From positions 14,198,001-14,262,000 of the forward strand of contig OU452204.1 of NCBI GenBank assembly GCA_911728435.2: a DNA stretch of 64,000 nucleotides, written 5' to 3'. The notes beneath the pieces are model-generated. The model had not been told where the DNA came from and did not search any database. It was given only the letters and a program-made list of their open reading frames with translations. Positions 1 through 13,700 of the stretch are shown piece after piece; position 1 is the first letter of the stretch; each line of letters begins with the position of its first letter. Made by a program: the position numbers and the translations under genes. Source of the DNA: Apoderus coryli (Eukaryota > Arthropoda > Insecta > Coleoptera > Attelabidae).

Positions 1-1347
1 TAGACAATTACCTATTTACAACAAAAAATTCATCTATAATATATCTATAGCTGTGCTGAGTGCTGATACTCTAGGCAAAGATTAATTTTGTACATTAATC
101 TTTGCTCTACCTAGGTTATAAATATGGTTATACCTAGCTGCAACAAATCAGAATGTTGTGCTACGTGCTAGCCCAAGCCACAGGCAAGATATATCCCAAA
201 GATATAATAAGAATATAATAGCTTTGATATATCAACTATTCGCTAGGGGCTAGGACCCGCCCGTCTAGTCGTCAACAATAATGTCCCTCCCGGCGCGGCG
301 AAAAGAACGTTCAATACCCACGCAATATTTCGACATCGGGAATGATTGTAGACCGGCAGGTCCTAGCCACTTTTAAATATCCATCCACTAATAATAATTT
401 AAACTTATGAACAAACATAGGTATACTTATTTATTGCGTTTTGCTTATTCTTGATTTCTGTAATTTGTATATTTGGTTGCATAAAATTAGTAAAATTGGT
501 TATTTTCGTCTTCCTAACTTTTTAGAATAATTATTATTGTTGCTTAATTAGTCGCACTAGCCAAAACATATCTATTCGCTAGGCATGCTGTGTTGCTAAA
601 CACATTCTGATAGATTTACTAATACCATTGTCTTTATAAAGACAATGCTAATACATTCATAATCAATTTAACGATACAAAAAAATACCTTAATATTCGCC
701 CTATCCTCTATGAGAATGTTTTAATCCATTTTTAAGAACTTCACAGTTCCGCAAAGACATTTAGTATGTTACTTACCTTTGAGTATATATTTTTGCAAGA
801 ATTTCACTCCATTAGGAGGACTATCCTATTGTATACGCGCACTGCGTGTAAGAGAACAACACCAGTAGCTTTTAACAGTTGTATGCCAACCTTAAGTTAG
901 TCAAAATTCGCATGGCTAAGTTTATAGAGCGGATGACATATGACACGAGCACGAAATTGTTATTCTGTCAATATAAGGTCAATGTATTCTGTACGTGTAG
1001 GTAGGTATCATTGGTAGGTATGTATAAACATTATTATTATGTTCTGTAGTCGGTAGTCTGGATTATTTCAATTATCTTTTATCTTATTAATCAAGCTCCA
1101 CACATTGGGATTGGGAATTGAAACCAATGTTGGCGCCAACGTTGGCTTATGGTCCCGTATAAATTCCGTATTTTTTTAATGATTAATTCATTTGTTGCAA
1201 AGGTACAAATTTAATATACCTACTGATGTAGCTAGATGAACTTTAAAAATCATAGTTTTTTTTTATTATATTAATAGTGTTTTGCCAACATATTTTATTG
1301 TAGGTATTTAAATTTTGAGCTCAATAACATCATAATGTATGTACATA
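1..1347. other. Non-coding, AT-rich; small palindromes only
   Basis: No coding exon recognised. It holds an imperfect inverted repeat around 76-110 (AAAGATTAAT and its complement) and a perfect 22-bp palindrome at 626-647 (CATTGTCTTTATAAAGACAATG without flank), whose half ATAAAGACAATG recurs near 21.1 kb, 28.25 kb and 28.49 kb. Probably short non-autonomous element ends. Confidence 0.5.
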
Positions 1348-1353
1348 TTTATT
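1348..1353 (-). terminator. Polyadenylation signal AATAAA for terminal exon B
   Basis: AATAAA on the minus strand, 35 nt past the TAG stop at 1388-1390, in a position expected for a very short 3' UTR. Confidence 0.55.
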
Positions 1354-1387
1354 ATGAGAGTTTACATATAATTACAAAAATCTTTAA

Positions 1388-1777
1388 CTAGTCTAAAGAT
1401 ATAACACTTTCAGCACTCCATCGATTTCTAGGTGCTATTCTTGGTCCACCTAAATAACTTAATGGGTTCCCAAATTTTCGTTGATGCTCATTAAGAAATA
1501 CCGGTTTCAAACCTCTGGAAAAATTCAGCTTCTCTTTTGACAACGATGATTTTAATTCATTTTGATTCTCACTGGTTTCCTGACATTCTAGTTTCTCGTT
1601 TTCGTTATTTTCTTTAAATATAGAGTTTTGAGCTAAAACATATGATTATGAAATTAACAAATAAGCAATATTAAGTAGTTGTCGATCGAATATCGTACAT
1701 ATTATATGTAAAAAAATACCTTGATCTTTCATGTCAATCCCATCTGCTTCCAAAATTGGCTCACCACTGCTAATAAG
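1388..1777 (-). CDS. axo: Axotactin-like gene, alternative terminal exons B (two exons)
   Basis: Exon 1777-1720 (58 nt, phase 0 in, phase 1 out) and exon 1632-1388 (245 nt) join through GCT and encode 100 further residues, giving a predicted 1958-residue protein. The tail is polar and acidic, then basic (FGNPLSYLGG, PRIAPRNRWSAESVISLD). The first exon can be spliced in frame from the same donor at 5549 that could serve terminal exon A, so the two endings are mutually exclusive. The stop is TAG at 1390-1388 and an AATAAA lies 35 nt beyond it. Confidence 0.68.
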
Positions 1778-4700
1778 CTAAGAAAATTAATAATAAATAT
1801 TTGGTCTATGGATAATGATAAGTGACCACCACCAATTTACTATTTAAATTTAAATAAAAAAGATTATATATGTTTCATATTTATATGTACACTTAAGTGC
1901 CACTTAAGGTAACCGGTGCAAATAGCTGTTAGTCGCAGCTTCAAGCTGTAAAATAATGCTTTCAAAAATGTGGTAAATCATGAATATTACATTTTTTTTA
2001 TAGGTTAAGATGGCTATATTGGTAACAAGTACCTAAAATAAGGTTTTAGGACTGTTTCGACTAAATTATTCCAAAGAAACCTAATTTAGGTACGTACATA
2101 TCACAAACCATATTTTTTTGTGATAGCTCTCCAAAATTAAATGCATCTACGTCCCTTAAAATCTATCTAATGTTCAAAATATCAACTAATATATAATTTA
2201 AAAGAGTTTACAAAGGTTGTTATGACGGTACCTACTTTTAGGGACTAGGCAGAAAATAAAGCATTTTACAGACTGATGAGTCGGTAAATTAAATTTTTCT
2301 GGAGAGCGTACCAAAAAATTATTTTATGTGTAACTGCAGTTTTTTTGGGTTATTATGCTGTCTAAAGCACCACGATAACTTATGAAAGTGGCGACACTTT
2401 GTGTTAAAGAAACATTGGTGAGTTTACACGTGGATGGATTTAGTGGCGCCAATAAAAACTGGCGCGCCAGTAAATTAAATTAGCATGTGTAAACCTCAAC
2501 TTGCATGCAAGTTTTATTTTTGCATGCATCGACCAAAAAAGTCTGCATCCTTCTGAAATTACTGGCACGAGTGGTGAAAAATTCCTATCGAAATTCAAAA
2601 CTTGCAAGTGTAAACAAGTGCTTGCACGTCGGACGTCGGCATCTACTCGTCAGTTTTAGTTTGGTTTCGGGTTTTGTTGATTGTAGTTTATCTAGTTTAT
2701 TATGGCTAAAAAAAAGGGGTCAGTAAAACTGACAATCACATTTCTTTATAAGTAATACGTGGTGTCACACAATCAAAATGTTGCTTTGTCATTTGAAGAT
2801 AGTTTTTATAGCTTGCAGGATCCTCTGCTGCGAGTTTCCTAGAAGTCTTGCAGAAGCACCCAAAATAGGTCGACGACCAATCCCTGGTTTAACGCAAAAC
2901 CTTCTTACCGTGAAAAGCACTTTAAAATGAAAATGGCGGGCCAGTTACGTTAGTTTTGGAACAATATGTGAACCTTTACTGGCGTGCAAATAGAACTGGC
3001 GCGACCACTGGCGCCACTAAATCCATGCATGTGTAAACTCACCTTAAAGCAACGAAATGCATAATAACCCCAGAAACTACAACCACAGCTAATACACACA
3101 TAACTGTGCTAGCTCAGACGGATACAAAATATTTACACCATCAATTTTCATTGTGAAATATTTCCATGATGATGATGATGATAGATATAACACATATTAA
3201 CAATTATTGATTTAAAACGATAATATAAATTTATTAGAATACGTAATACAAAAATATGTATTTACTTTGCAGTCTAAAATACTTAATATAAATTATGTTT
3301 GAAGCACAAAAAATAGCTACACAAAAGCCTAATGATAATAATACTGACACAATATTCATTTAGCGTACTAAAACAATTTTGGGACAATCAAATTATTGGT
3401 GTAGGTATTAAGCATGAAATTAGGATGGTGTGCTGATAATTTCCGAACTGCCCATTTCGTCAATCTTAAATGGTAATTGTGTAGCCGCAGGACTACGTTG
3501 AGGTGGTGGACTTCGCATACGAGGCCTATGTAGTGCTGACGACAATGCTAATGCCACTCCCTGGATGATATTAATACAATATTTTACTAGCATAATGTCT
3601 GTTTATTATTAGTTCGATAGGAAAGCATTAGTAGGGACAAGACAACTTAACTATAATATTAGGCGATATGATATAAACATGCTTACCAAGTTTTAGAGTA
3701 TAAAAGTATGAAAGTAATGTTCCTCTAGTACTCTAGTGAAAATTAAGGTTTAGTTACACTGTTTTTAATTCGACAACGTACCGTAGTAACTGTGTTTTAT
3801 TTATGATTGTGGGCGATTTTTCTTTGTTCAGTGTGTCAATCTTAAGCATCAGCATCGCATGGGATCCTGGACGATAGCCTAATTTTTTTTATAATAATAA
3901 AACCAAAAAATACCCCTGGATTTGACGGCATACCTTCATTTCGAATAAGGGACTGCGCATATATATTTGATAAACGATTACAAGTCCTATTCAATAAATC
4001 CATAAACGCTCAAACCTTTCCCGACGCGACGTTTGGAAGATAGCTCGTACATGTCCAGTGCACAAGGGCAATGTCAATGAAATCTGATTTTGTTTAAATT
4101 TTCAAAGGCCTTTGAAACATTATTTATTCAAATAAAAAATCTAATAATAGTTAGAAGCTCTCAACCGTCTCTAACTTGTCAGAGTTCCTACAACATGTTT
4201 ATCCCACTCTAAGCAGGGGTGACCAGGTTGATGCTATCTACACAGACTTCTCGAAGGCTTTCGACAGGTTGGACTCTGGTATATATCATATTGAGTGAGA
4301 TGATGGCACTAGGATTTAGTGTTACCCTTGTTCGATTGTTCGAGTCTTATCTTGCTTGTTTGTTGAGTACGATGGCTTTAAATTTAGGGATTTTATAGCT
4401 ACAAGTGGTGCACCGCAGGGGAGTAACTTGGCTCCACTTATATTTCCAATACACATCAATGATATCGCTGAGAATGTATCTAGTTCTTGTTTGCTGATAA
4501 TCTGAAGCTGGTCAAGATAATACCAAATCCCTTGGATTGTAAGAAGCAGCAACACATTCATAATATTTGCTAATAGTCGACCAGAGCACTGGGGTTCGTG
4601 ATAAGATCAACGAGGGAATTTCATAGTCTAGACTTTCGTAAAGCCCTTTACCAGTCGTTGATGCGGTCAAAGTTGGAACAGGCGTTCAGCGTAAGTTTTT

Positions 4701-7700
4701 AAAGTACATTTCGTACAAGATTGATTTACGATATCCAAACAGAAGGGTTGCCACTCTCAAACCGTTTTGATTTCCAGTCGTTGCCGTGTGGAAGAGTGTG
4801 TGCTTCTCCAATATTTCTTTTTAAATTAATCAACTCCATGCTGGATTGCCCTCGCGTCTTACAGGAAGTGAACCCCAATATACCACTGGCACATGCAAGG
4901 AACTCCCATTTATATAGGGTTTCCCAAGCTCATACGAATTATGAGACGAGGGCTCCCTTCGCAAATGCCTGCAATCTGTGTAATAAACATAAATATCTGT
5001 TCACATCAATTTCTTTAGTGAGAATTTAGTGGCATTTAAACATAGATTGCATGCTCATTTAGTTAATTTATATTAATATTGTTTATAATATTATACAATC
5101 AAAGAATTGTCTTGTAATTGGGTGTAACTTGTTAGACAATAAATAAATAACCAGGATGTAAACATTTAACTTATATTTTTGCAATAATGTTGATAAATAC
5201 ACTGAAACTTATAATTAACAAGAATATGATTCATGCATTGCATTGCGTACATTGTTTGTAAGATTGCATGCTTTTTAGCTTCATGTTTAAGCCTTACAAT
5301 TAAATCAAGCAAATGCCACAACCATGCTTAGTGATATATTTAATGATCAAGAGAACTTTTGTTAATATATTAGACGAATTAATGTCAGACATCAAGGCAA
5401 TATCTGGTTGGATTTTACAAAATTATTAAATGACAGCTTTCTGCCATTAACCGCGAAATTTTTGCTACAAAACCTGTAGTTCTTGACGTTTTCTATAAGA
5501 ACAGATATTAATTCGTCCATTTCTTTATAGGTTGTCTTCGATTCTTACCAATGACTTTCTATCTGGATTGAATAGAGTCACTTCGCTGATAGAACTAAGC
5601 GGTGCCATGCGTGCAATATTATTTTCCTCACTTACTGTTTCTCTCGTTTCGTCATCACTTTCTATTTCTTCTTCTTTCTCTTCATCTACATCTTCCAACA
5701 TTGGACTAAGAGTTTCCTGCTGATCGTCTGGAGTATCCCAGGATAGTTCACTGGCACTATCTGTGAAACCAGTACAAAAGTTTTCATAAACAAAGTTCGT
5801 ATAAGTCGTGAAACTTACCTCTGAAACTTATTCGTTTCTCTTTTAATTTTTTGCTGTCGACTCGTTTTATCGGTTTAACTTCTTCATTCAACAATGGTGT
5901 TTCTAGTTCAGCTTTATGCAATCCATTACCATTCAGTTTTTCAAGCTTTGGAATCTTTCCATTTTGATGATTTGGTTTGGCAACTATTTCTTCGAGTTCG
6001 GTAGGCTGAAACATTTTGTAATTCATAGACAAAATAATTTGGAGAATTTTCAGATTTGAAATATAGTGTCCAACAAAATATCACAAACCTACCGATTTAC
6101 TATTTTCCTGTAACATCAGCGCAGCTTGTTGCTTCGATAACAAAATACTAGCATCAGTTTCGTATTCCTTCTTAGCTCTATATTTTTTATTTGTCCTATA
6201 AATATCATAGGAACAACAGAGTAGTACCAAGACGAAAAATGAAGCTAATACTATAACAATTAGTTGACTAGTGCGATCTTCCTCAACTGACTCATCCGCG
6301 TAGTTTGAGATGTAGAGTACTCTCTGTGGAGCGTCTTGTACCCACGTTTTGTCTTTACCCTAAAATTACGTTTAAGTTGTCAATGTTTTAGTACCTAGTT
6401 AGATGAACCAGCGATAGCTGTGTTTCATAAAGCGATTCTGACGGTGGACCTTGTTTGTAGAAGAGCTGTTCTTATTTTATTTTACCATACAAATTATAAA
6501 TGTTATTATGGAGCCACGAATTGTAATGGAAAAAGCGGTACTGAACTTTTATTAATTGAAGTTGAAGTTTGAGTGTTTCCAAAACGGCGAATAAGATGAT
6601 TCACAACCGGGCCGTCGCCCTACTACGTTAAATTCTCGTTATTGAGTTAAAAAACTCGTGAAAATGCTTCCATGCCATTAAAGATGATCCAAATTTTTTG
6701 GAAAGTCATGATATATTTTTTTTTTCAGTCCGCAGAAGGTCAAACAATTAATCAACTCTATGAAAGATTAATATAAATAACATTTTCTGTACTTTGGCGT
6801 AAATATATTTTCAAACTTTTTGTTATATTTTTAGTGATGCACGATTTAATTGAAAGAAGAAAGTTAAATAAAAAAAGGTCATACGTTACTGGTGATTTCT
6901 TACCAGACCTGACATCAGTGATTGGGCCTACTGAGAGACCTGAGGACAGTGGCTGTGCGCAGTTTGGCACAACCACTTCAAAGGAAATATGTCTGTATAT
7001 TCTATTTCCAGGATAATTTACTATTGTACACTGTGGCTAACAGAAACTGCATAGCAATTAACCCGAACTTTCCCATTATGGTAATCTCCCACCGTATTAA
7101 CAAGGAACAGGAATAACTTCTAAGGAAATTTATCGAATGGTGATTCTGGTAGTGAGTTTCACGCTAGAAGAACTTTTTTTTAACTTTGTATTCGAACTGG
7201 CTATGTAAAGGACTGGCCTCACACCGTGAAGTGGTTGGTGAAAAGAGCTGGGTGCGCTATCAGCACTGATACATCTTCAGAACTTATCCTGTTAATGTCG
7301 ATGAAAAACAAATAAATTGCCCACATTTCTACAGTTTTAGGATGAAATCAACTTCCACGTATGTTTGAGATCTAAACCAAGCTTTATACAACGTAATCTA
7401 ATTGTTTACCTGACTAATATTCAAATTAGGAGTTCCTGGAATTTTTTCATGCACAACATCAAAGTCAGCACTGCATTGTGCACTACGCACTCCATGCGAA
7501 TTAGAAACATTCACTTTTTCAGCTCCAGTTTTTGTAAACAACATGTATTCTTCTAGCGGTTTCATGACGTGTTCGTTGACTTCAATAAAAATATCTGGAA
7601 ACAATATAAACTGCTTAACAAAGCTCGTCATCCATATGGTAAGTTCTAAAGTTACAAAATCTTTTAACTTACTAGATAAACATCCACTGAACTTTTTGAA

Positions 7701-10700
7701 TATCGCAAATCTTGGATCATTCGTCTCCTGTCCGCCGATTTGAACTTCATTAGCACCTAGTTCTGGAATATTTGTAAATGACTGGGCAGGAATCTGTTCC
7801 ATAGGTGTAGACTCGCGATCAACATATAATATTGAATCGTTTAGGTCTCTTTTGTAGTAAACTGAATGTCTTGCTCCATTTATAAAGCTCTTTTTGTTCA
7901 CTGTAGCTGAGAAAACTGCACCTTCTCTGTCTTCTTGAACTATGAGATAACCTTCTAGACTGAGGCCAACTAACAGGTAGTAACTACGGCTGAAAATACA
8001 AATGCGGTAGAATTACATAAATAAATACATTAAATATGGTTGAACTTACTTGTTTTCAGTTTGTAAAAGCAGTAAAACAGTATTTTTTTGCCTAACGTCT
8101 AAGCTAGAAAACGCCAATTGGATTTTAACATGATCCACAGTCCCATTCAATACATATACTCTAGATAGAATTGCTTCGCCATTAAAATCTGCCCCTTTTT
8201 CTTCACCGCAGAACTCGCCATAATAACTGGTATGTTCGCAGTCGCAAGTATGTTCCTGTTTGCGGAAGTCTTCGATACAAACTCCACCATGTTTGCATGG
8301 CACCTCGTCACATTTCATTTTACAGTGGGCTATGACCCCTGCAAACATTCGAATTTCAGACAACTTTTAGTTTTTTATGAACACAACTAACCTTTGTCGG
8401 TATTATTAATTTTCGATGGCAGATCCAATATTGTGGTTCCTATTTGGAATCCTCTTAAACAACCAACATATCCAGGCAGTTTAGCAGGATAATCCGATAC
8501 TTTTAATAGAGTTTCTGGATCATATCCACCTAAATTTAATTGGAAATACTCCGTAGGTGGAGCTGGAGGTCTCTGCGGTGCTAACACCTCTAGAAAACAT
8601 ATACATCAGTGAATTAATATGTTTTTTTTTTGTTGGGCAATAAAGCTATTATTATTGATAATAACTTATACATACCTACCTTTGGCTGGATTTATCCAAG
8701 GTTTTGGAGAATAAGCATCCAAGAGTCTAATTCCTTTTCTTATTGTGCTATTTCTATCGTTCACATGTACCGTTGTGCTGTTTTCACATCGTTCTATTGC
8801 TACTTGTACCGATTTGCTAGTATTGAGTTCACGATAGTTTACAGTGACGTTGAAGATTTCGTTATCGTTGTTAAACAGCAAAATAACTTGGGTACCTAGA
8901 AGTTTAGACGATATAAAATATATCTCATTATTTATTATTGAAATATTCCTCTAAAAAGTACTTCACAGTTAATTTCAATTCAATGAAATCTTTGTCAATT
9001 ATTATAGTTAATAATAATTACATCTATATAAATTAAAAACAGTAAAGGGCCTGAAACTGAGCCCTGAGGGACACCGTATCTAATGAAAAGGAATTTAAAC
9101 TGTTTTCAATTAACACATCGTTACTACTGTATCCAGATCCCCCTCAGGAAACGCCCACTCATTTTTAATTGTCATAGATTTCGCAAAAACTATTAAACAG
9201 AAAAACAACAGCACTCTTACCATTATCAATATAAAGATGAAGAAAATTGTTTAGGTGATCATTAGCGTAGAATATCAGCGATGTATTATCATACGTTCTC
9301 AAATTTAATAAAATTAATCGTGTATCGAACAAACTTCCTAAAAGTGTCTTTTCAGAACTTGTTTCGTTTAACAAATAGTTCCTGTGCAAATATGATTCGG
9401 GATGCGTAAATGTTAACGCATTTTCATTGATATCTAAAAAATTATTTAATAAAAAATTATGAGATAGATTATTTTCTATTGAGGCATACTTATTTCACAG
9501 TGTTTTCCTCTATACGCCCATTTATTAGGACATATACACTCAAAAGTACTCCAAAGCTCTTTACATTGAGCACCATTTTGGCATGGATTTGGAACACACG
9601 ATGGTTTACAATCTTTGATAATTTCACTTAAGTGAACGCTCATGTAACTGTAGATATCTAGGATTTCTTCATTTACAACCAATCCCCTAAAACAGCCGAT
9701 TAAGCCTTGGTGGACTGAAGATTTTGGATCCAGTAGGTCACTAAAAAATACCACATCTGAAATTTGAAAGTCCAACACTTTGATTTAATCGTACTTACAA
9801 CGGTGCACCTCCAATGAACATAGAACCTTCAAAAGGGCCAAATTCCTCTTCTGCTTTTAAATCCACCATTTGATAATCTTCATTTATCATGAATCTTACA
9901 TGGTACTTGTTGTAATCTATCCACAATTTGTGCCATTCACCTCCATTAAGTCTTCGACCAGATACAATAACCAATTCCTTTGAGACCCCAGTATTTAGGG
10001 TAAAGTTGAACGTCAATTGGAAGTCTTTAAACAAAAACATTTAATTAAATTTACTATTTTTGGGCATTTAAGCTTCTTAACATTCAACGATAAATATTTC
10101 AAATATTTTTTCTGAATAGTGCGAGTTCTACATTGCTTACCGCTTGTTAGGGCAACCATAAAACTAGGGTAATTTGGTCTAATAGGTGGCTGATACAACA
10201 ATATTGCTTTCTCTCCAGTTGTTCGAAATGAAAATGCTAAATCTCCTTTTCTCCAACCGGGCACTTCAATATAAGATTGACTAGTAGTAAATGTCACCAC
10301 ATATCTTTGAGTATCTAGAAGAAGAAAATGGTTTATTCCATTTAATCCATTCCAGAACGAGTTGAAATTATTGAACTTTATTTTCAAAATAGACTTATCC
10401 ACTCTCGTTGGACCATCCTGTATGATGATGCTGACTTAATTGTGGTTTAATATTAAGCAATTTGCACACAGTAACAATATTTCCTGATAAATATAATTTA
10501 GCATCGACCATAATAAAAGTAAGTATGCATATTATATCTGCTATTTGTGTTGCCTAATTCTATTTATTTTTGTATTAAAAAGAATGACATATTGTTTCAT
10601 TAAATTTAAGCTGCTTCATTTTCCTTAACCTGTGAAATGAATTTTTCAACAATACATACTAGTTTCAACGCATTCCAAAGGTCCCAATGTTATTCTCCCT

Positions 10701-13700
10701 AGCGCATCCTCAGGATTATCACGTTGTTGTAGGAAAAACATTTCTGTGATTCCCAGACTGTCACCCCGTGTATAATAGGCATCATCAGAGTTCCATTTGT
10801 CATCATTGACATCGTCACAATTACACCACAGTGATGCATTTTCGCATTGTTTTCCCAAAGAACATGGACATGTACCTCTATAAAGTTAAAAAACTGAGAA
10901 CTCACACAATGATTTAAAGATACAATGTAAAACAATTTTTTTCAAGTCTTCTGGATACGGACCCAAACAGACAAATTAAGTTGTCCTTGGGTGCGTTCAA
11001 GCGGGCTAAAGCCAAACTAAAATCGGCATAGAGCGTTCTATTCCAGAATTCCAGCTGGAGCTTGCCAAAATGGGTTGGCTCAGTTGGATAAAATCAAACC
11101 TAAGCAAATGTAACTTTTGGAGGCAGTCGCAAGCGTCTCCATAAAAGATTATACGATTTCTGAATGGTGGTTATTTTTTTCTTAGGTTAGGTTGCATTTT
11201 GGTTTGGTTGGTGTTTTATTGCTCCAAGAATTTATCAAAATAAATCGGATACTTTAATTTTTCGCTATTCGCCTATAATTCCATGAGATTGATGGATTTT
11301 TTTCTTGTTTATGGATATGATGAATAATATGTAGGAACGTCATCACTTGTCAATGGTGGCTTTGGTCGTTCCATCTCGAAACTAACCACATGTGGGTATT
11401 CTTTGGAAGGGGTAAAGTAACGTTTATACTTTTACGCCTTAGCACCCCTTGCCAAAAAGAATGTTGATTTAACAGCCTGCTAGAACGCCAACTTAATATC
11501 AATAGAGGGAGCATTATTAAAATAAAGATCGAGACATACGTAATACTTAACAGATTACCTACCTTTTGACATCTCCAATATAGTCTACCGTTTGATTTGC
11601 TGAACTTCTGAACCAAGTGGCCGAATGCAGTTCAAGTGGGGCTCTAAAGCAATCATACCTGATGTATTGGCTACAATTCAATGAATGTGACACCAATTCT
11701 TGAAGCATTTCCGCGTTGAATTCCCGATATTTTATGCTGAAACTGTGTGTTTACATCTGGAATTTAATTAGCTTTCAAAATGTTTGGACTAAATGTTGTT
11801 TTACCTGAAATCCTGTTCGCTTGGTGATCGAACATCCATTTGACTTGGTAAATTGTGTTCTACAATAGTTTTTGTTGATTCTTCAATACTTTGAAATTCA
11901 CATCTGACATGAGCAGGTGGAAATCTTCCATTGCCATCTATATCGATTAGGTAAACATCAGGCTTGGTATACCCTGTATGGAAACAGAACAATGAGAAAA
12001 CTGAAGTTCATTCTAAAACTTACATACCTAATAAAGCCAGTTCCTCACAGGTCTTTCGATACAAAGCAAAATGGCAGTTCGTCCCAGTATATCCCGTATT
12101 AGTGCAATCACATATCAATCTGTCTTCCTTCACAGAACATTTCCCGCCATGTTCACAAGTATTAGGTCTCTTACAAGCATCTACAAATCTACAATCATCC
12201 AATGTCACCTCTCCTACTACCCGCTCCGTTTGCAGTATACTTCTAGGTTCTAATTTGGCTCCATTAACAATAATATCCCTCATGCAACCGACCAGTCCAG
12301 AATTAGACCTTGACCCTGCAGCAATCTTAATTTTATCACCTACAGAAAACTTTAAATCACCAATTTTTTCCTGTTTTTCTTTGTTATCTACAATCACACT
12401 GACTTCACCATTAAAGTACGTTAAATTAAAGAAATGCCATTGGCCCATTGTTTTCTTTACACTAATTAAATGTGTAACGTTCTTGATATTCTCAGCTAAC
12501 TCAAATCGGATTTCATCATTTAGTAACCGAACTTCCCAATAAAGTCCTGTTTGGGCTTCACTCGAAGCTATCACACTCAAGTTACTACTAGCTCTAAAAT
12601 GAAATGATAACGATAGGAAATCTGTATAATCGTTATGCCACCAAATGTGTGACGACGAAAACGGAAATGTAATTGGAATTTCTTTAACATCAAATTCATA
12701 GAACTCCGGTCGAAGAATACCGATATAATGAACTTTTGGGTTATTTTTATTCAGTTCATATATGATTGAAATATCATTGTAGAACACGTATTTTAAAGAA
12801 CCTACAAAGTTGTTGGTAGATTTTAATCCAGTTTTCTTCTGCAATTCCGGACCTCCCCCAATATAAATTTCTGGATCAATATAGAGTAACGAATCCCCAC
12901 TAATATTCAAAGAAACTCTTTCGTCGTTCAGATATAAATGCATTTTGCTATACTCATGTGATATAGTTAAGTTATTCCATTGATGTAGTTTGAAATCCTC
13001 GGTTTGCCCAAGGATAACAGTAACAGGATCTTCACCGAAATCCATGACGATGTATACGGAATTGTTAAAAATTGAAGCAGCGATGTAGTGATCAATGCCT
13101 TGTTCACCACCTGCAGCATAAAGTAGAGCTGAATCGTCGAATCTGGTTTTGAACATCATTGAGAATCTCGTGACGGATGAATGAACGCGATCCTTCCAGT
13201 CGTAGACACGGTAGGAAACATACGAGGAACCTCTAAATGTTAGAACTGTGGCAACTGAAACAAGAAAACAAAGTTAGTTTTACATTCATCTCTACTTCAT
13301 TAAACTTACTATAAATATCACAATATTCCCCTTCATAATTTGTTCCGAAACAATCACATGTCAACGAATTGTAATGGTTAATGCATTTGGAACCCTTAAA
13401 ACATAAATTTTCCTCGGTAACACATTTATCTACACATCCTTCTTGAACGTTTTCATGTTTCGTTGCAATCAATGGTGAAATTTGAAGTAAATCTGAAGCT
13501 GATTTACCAGTTTTTAACGATACATCTTTGATACAACCCACAAATGATTCTATAATATATTTGACACCATGCAATCGTTCTTCTGAGCTTAAACCTGTCA
13601 GATTCAGAGGTTAGATCTTTATTTCCAATAATAGTTTATTGTTAATTCACATTACCTCCAATAAGGATAACGGAAGTGACATTTTCAGCTACTCCGTAAT

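Noticed and set aside
5532..5723. Ser-rich plus-strand frame (SSSLSISSSFSSSTSS)
   Set aside because: Antisense shadow of the Glu-rich cytoplasmic-tail exon 5760-5549.
6758..7116. Three short overlapping frames inside an axotactin-like intron
   Set aside because: The intron is about 1.05 kb and probably contains an old insertion, but I could not assign the translations to any transposase family.
11964..12542. 192-codon open frame on the plus strand
   Set aside because: It is the exact antisense of the long axotactin-like exon (13254-12028), whose minus-strand translation is clear laminin-G/EGF. No independent support.
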